Below, piece by piece: positions 60,500 to 64,000 of a DNA stretch of 64,000 nt. Each line of letters begins with the position of its first letter. Position 1 is the first letter of the stretch. The position numbers and the translations under genes were made by a program. The DNA lies in NCBI RefSeq assembly GCF_903652925.1, contig NZ_CAHLAR010000016.1, forward strand, positions 56,626 to 120,625, read 5' to 3'. The notes below the pieces were generated by a model, which was given only the letters and a program-made list of their open reading frames with translations, did not search any database and had not been told where the DNA came from. The stretch comes from Achromobacter anxifer (lineage in GTDB: Bacteria > Pseudomonadota > Gammaproteobacteria > Burkholderiales > Burkholderiaceae_B).

Positions 60500-61138
60500 A
60501 TGAATTGTGTTTCTTTCTCATTGACGCCAGATCCGATGACCACGACCCCGACCCAGACCGCCACCCCGCTGCACGCCTTGAATACGCGCCGTTCCTTCAA
60601 GTTCCTCCGCGCCCCGGCGCCCAAGCCCGAGGAACTCGAACAGATCCTGCAGGCGGCCATGTCGGCGCCGGACCACGGCGCCTTGCGTCCCTGGCGTTTC
60701 GTGGTGATCCGCGGCGAGGCCATCGGCAAGCTGGCCGATCTGGCGCTGGACGCGGTCAAGCGCAGCGGCGATCCGCGCATGACGCCCGAAAAGGAAAAGT
60801 CGGTGCGCGAATGGATGGCGGGCGTGCCCCTGTTCATCGCCGTGGCGCAGAAGATCGCGCACGACAACACCAAGATCCCGGAACAGGAACAGCTGCTGGC
60901 CACCGGCGCCGCCACCATGAACCTGCTGAACGCCGTGCACATGCTGGGCTATGGCGCGTTCTGGAGCACCGGCATCGGCACCTACGTGGAAGACGTGCAG
61001 AACGCGCTGGGCCTGGACGCGCTGGATTACCGCTTCCTGGGCTTTCTCGCCATCGGCACGCCGGCTTGCGCCGTGCCGCCGGCCAACCGTCCGGACTACC
61101 GCGAATTCGTTTCGGAGTGGACCGGCCCGGCCGCGTAA
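60500..61138 (+). CDS. Nitroreductase family protein, YdjA-like
   Basis: This 212-residue FMN-dependent nitroreductase-fold protein has LNTRRSFKFLRAPAPKPEELEQILQAAMSAPDHGALRPWRFVVI, similar to E. coli YdjA, and GAATMNLLNAVHMLGYGAFWSTG and FLGFLAIGTPA at the end. It reduces nitro compounds or related electron acceptors. The ATG at 60500 is taken because GGAG lies 9 nt upstream; the ATG at 60536 matches family starts equally well but has no ribosome site. It is a single gene with a strong terminator downstream. Confidence 0.9.
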   Translation: MNCVSFSLTPDPMTTTPTQTATPLHALNTRRSFKFLRAPAPKPEELEQILQAAMSAPDHGALRPWRFVVIRGEAIGKLADLALDAVKRSGDPRMTPEKEKSVREWMAGVPLFIAVAQKIAHDNTKIPEQEQLLATGAATMNLLNAVHMLGYGAFWSTGIGTYVEDVQNALGLDALDYRFLGFLAIGTPACAVPPANRPDYREFVSEWTGPAA

Positions 61139-61190
61139 GCGCCGGCGCCAGGCGGCCAGAGGCGCCGCCACGAGGATTTTCCTCCGCATG

Positions 61191-61217
61191 AAAAACCCGG
61201 CCGCGCGCCGGGTTTTT
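61191..61217. terminator. Intrinsic terminator after nitroreductase gene
   Basis: AAAAACCCGGC and GCCGGGTTTTT form a perfect 11-bp stem with a 5-nt loop and a U-run at the end, 53 nt after the nitroreductase stop. It isolates the bkd operon promoter region that follows. Confidence 0.9.
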
Positions 61218-61374
61218 GTCTTTGGCCCTTCAGCCTTCGGGGCCATCGCAAGCACCCCTCGCCCTGTGCTACTCTGGCTCCCGGCCTTGCATGTTCATCC
61301 CTTTGCACGGCCGACGATGGCAATGTCCTCGGTCACCCCCTTGGGCAGTGTCTTGGTAAGAAGAATGCGCATGA

Positions 61375-62631
<1,257 letters not shown>

Positions 62632-62633
62632 CC

Positions 62634-63677
62634 ATGGCTATCGATAACAACGCTGGTCCGGCCTCCGCGCCGATGACCATGATCCAGGCTTTGCGCTCGG
62701 CCATGGATGTGATGCTGGAGCGTGACAACAACGTCGTGGTGTTCGGGCAGGACGTGGGCTATTTCGGCGGCGTGTTCCGCTGCACCGAGGGCCTGCAGGC
62801 CAAGTACGGCAGCTCGCGCGTGTTCGACACGCCCATTTCCGAAGGCGGCATCGTTGGCGTGGCGGTGGGCATGGGCGCCTACGGCCTGCGCCCCGTGTGC
62901 GAAATCCAGTTCGCCGACTATTTCTATCCGGCTTCGGACCAGATCGTGTCCGAGGCCGCGCGCCTGCGCTACCGCTCGGTCAACGAGTTCGTCGCGCCTA
63001 TGACCATCCGCATGCCTTGCGGCGGCGGGATCTACGGCGGCCAGACGCACAGCCAGAGCCCCGAGGCCATGTTCACGCAGGTCTGCGGACTGCGCACGGT
63101 GATGCCGTCCAATCCGTATGACGCCAAGGGCCTCTTGATCGCCTCCATCGAAAACGACGACCCGGTGATCTTCCTGGAGCCCAAGCGGCTCTACAACGGC
63201 CCGTTCGACGGCCACCACGACCGGCCGGTCACGCCCTGGACCGGGCACCCGGGCAGCGTGGTGCCCACCGGCTACTACACCGTGCCGCTGGATAGCGCCG
63301 CCATCGTGCGGCCCGGCAACGCGCTGACCGTGCTGACCTACGGCACCACGGTGCATGTGTCGCTGACCGCCGCCGAGGAAACCGGCATCGACGCCGAGGT
63401 CATCGACCTGCGCAGCCTGTGGCCGCTGGACCTGGACGCCATCGTCAACTCGGTCAAGAAGACCGGCCGTTGCGTGGTCGTGCACGAAGCCACGCGCACC
63501 TGCGGCTTCGGCGCGGAGCTGATCGCGCTGGTGCAGGAACACTGCTTCCATCACCTGGAGGCGCCCGTGGAGCGCGTGACCGGCTGGGATACGCCATATC
63601 CCCACGCGCAGGAATGGGCGTACTTCCCCGGCCCGCGCCGGGTTGGCGAAGCGTTCAAGCGCGCGATGGAGGGTTGA
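62634..63677 (+). CDS. bkdA2: Branched-chain 2-oxo-acid dehydrogenase E1 beta subunit
   Basis: This 347-residue E1 beta subunit has VVVFGQDVGYFGGVFRCTEGL, FDTPISEGGIVGVAVGMGAYG, IQFADYFYPASDQIVSEAARLRYRS and DLRSLWPLDLDAIVNSVKKTGR, all typical of BkdA2. With BkdA1 it forms the heterotetrameric decarboxylase. It lies between bkdA1 (2 nt gap) and the E2 gene (3 nt gap), so is tightly co-transcribed. Confidence 0.96.
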   Translation: MAIDNNAGPASAPMTMIQALRSAMDVMLERDNNVVVFGQDVGYFGGVFRCTEGLQAKYGSSRVFDTPISEGGIVGVAVGMGAYGLRPVCEIQFADYFYPASDQIVSEAARLRYRSVNEFVAPMTIRMPCGGGIYGGQTHSQSPEAMFTQVCGLRTVMPSNPYDAKGLLIASIENDDPVIFLEPKRLYNGPFDGHHDRPVTPWTGHPGSVVPTGYYTVPLDSAAIVRPGNALTVLTYGTTVHVSLTAAEETGIDAEVIDLRSLWPLDLDAIVNSVKKTGRCVVVHEATRTCGFGAELIALVQEHCFHHLEAPVERVTGWDTPYPHAQEWAYFPGPRRVGEAFKRAMEG

Positions 63678-63680
63678 GAG

Positions 63681-64000
63681 ATGGGTATTCATGTCATCAA
63701 GATGCCCGACATCGGCGAAGGCATCGCGGAAGTTGAACTGGTCGCCTGGCACGTGAAGATCGGCGACATGGTGGCCGAGGACCAGCCGCTGGCCGACGTC
63801 ATGACGGACAAGGCCACGGTCGAGATTCCCGCGCCGGTGGTCGGCCGCGTGGTCGCGCTGGGCGGGGAAGTGGGCCAGGTCATGGCCGTGGGCGGCGAGC
63901 TGATCCGCCTGGAAGTCGAGGGCGAGGGCAACCTGAAGTCCGGCGCGGACGCGCAGCCGGCCAAGGCGGCCGCGGCGCCTGCTGCCGCGCAGCCCGCCGC
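63681..64000 (+). CDS. bkdB: Branched-chain 2-oxo-acid dehydrogenase E2 (lipoyl acyltransferase), 5' part
   Basis: The first 106 codons of the E2 core subunit are visible and run off the right edge. They contain the lipoyl domain: MPDIGEGIAEVELVAWHVKIGD and the lipoyl lysine Lys44 in VMTDKATVEIPAPV, followed by an Ala/Pro-rich linker that starts near residue 95. It transfers the acyl group from lipoamide to CoA. GGAGGGTTGAGAG lies upstream of the ATG. The E3 gene is expected beyond the window. Confidence 0.95.
   Translation, partial: MGIHVIKMPDIGEGIAEVELVAWHVKIGDMVAEDQPLADVMTDKATVEIPAPVVGRVVALGGEVGQVMAVGGELIRLEVEGEGNLKSGADAQPAKAAAAPAAAQPA

Overview
The window is a GC-rich stretch of ordinary-looking chromosome. 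It is packed with LysR, GntR and TetR regulators, branched-chain-amino-acid-type ABC genes, CoA-ligase/thiolase modules and one Bug (TctC-like) binding protein. That gene style, together with a penicillin G acylase very like the known Achromobacter/Alcaligenes/E. coli enzymes, points to a beta-proteobacterium of the Burkholderiales, most likely Achromobacter or a close Bordetella-group relative (inference; no rRNA is present). I see no insertion sequence, prophage, integrase or CRISPR array. The only RNA gene is a tRNA-Ala(CGC), and there is one clear riboswitch (TPP).

Layout. 1-2910: metR, then the mesX-mesD folate-independent methionine synthase pair, with a MetR-box-like palindrome between them. 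2985-4327: a PAS-GGDEF diguanylate cyclase and a small lipoprotein. 4442-7969: an Old-Yellow-Enzyme/Rid-family pair with a divergent LysR regulator, then a second LysR gene. 8123-14285: penicillin G acylase, convergent with and overlapping a 1202-residue fused CydDC-like ABC exporter. 14378-15847: a LysR regulator and a secreted cysteine-containing protein. 15912-24020: a tightly coupled operon for uptake and CoA activation of an unknown carboxylic acid (binding protein, LivHMGF, thiolase, CoA ligase, GntR). 24217-27423: N-formylglutamate amidohydrolase, LysR, MFS exporter. 27477-32082: a TetR repressor with a perfect 23-bp operator in front of a four-gene overlapping envelope operon (MarC, Lnb-N/DUF4105 protein, lipoprotein alpha/beta hydrolase, micro-membrane protein). 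32041-35889: a DUF1275 protein, an LLM flavin monooxygenase and, divergently, a TPP-riboswitch-controlled sodium:solute symporter. 35925-40878: a second CoA-ligase/thiolase/binding-protein module with a divergent LysR gene.

40949-48557: cytochrome c, tRNA-Ala, exonuclease III, GNAT, two small unknown genes, SDR, GntR with a divergent aldehyde dehydrogenase, a riboflavin-synthase-like protein and a 2H phosphoesterase. 48625-52553: MlrC-type peptidase, MFS importer and LysR. 52611-56276: spermidine acetyltransferase, then a His-rich Zn/Cd/Pb P-type ATPase divergent from its MerR-type regulator. 56470-60449: CoA transferase, GntR, enoyl-CoA hydratase and Bug protein. 60500-61138: nitroreductase. 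61399-64000: the start of the branched-chain 2-oxo-acid dehydrogenase operon, cut by the window edge.

The recurring theme is local regulation: most catabolic or transport units have an adjacent regulator, and in many cases a palindrome of the right architecture can be read in the shared intergenic space. The best candidates for less-described biology are the TetR-controlled marC/Lnb-N/hydrolase/micro-protein operon, the riboswitch-controlled symporter, the Rid-family protein lacking the catalytic arginine, the riboflavin-synthase paralogue with changed active-site acids, and the two parallel ligase-thiolase-binding-protein modules.
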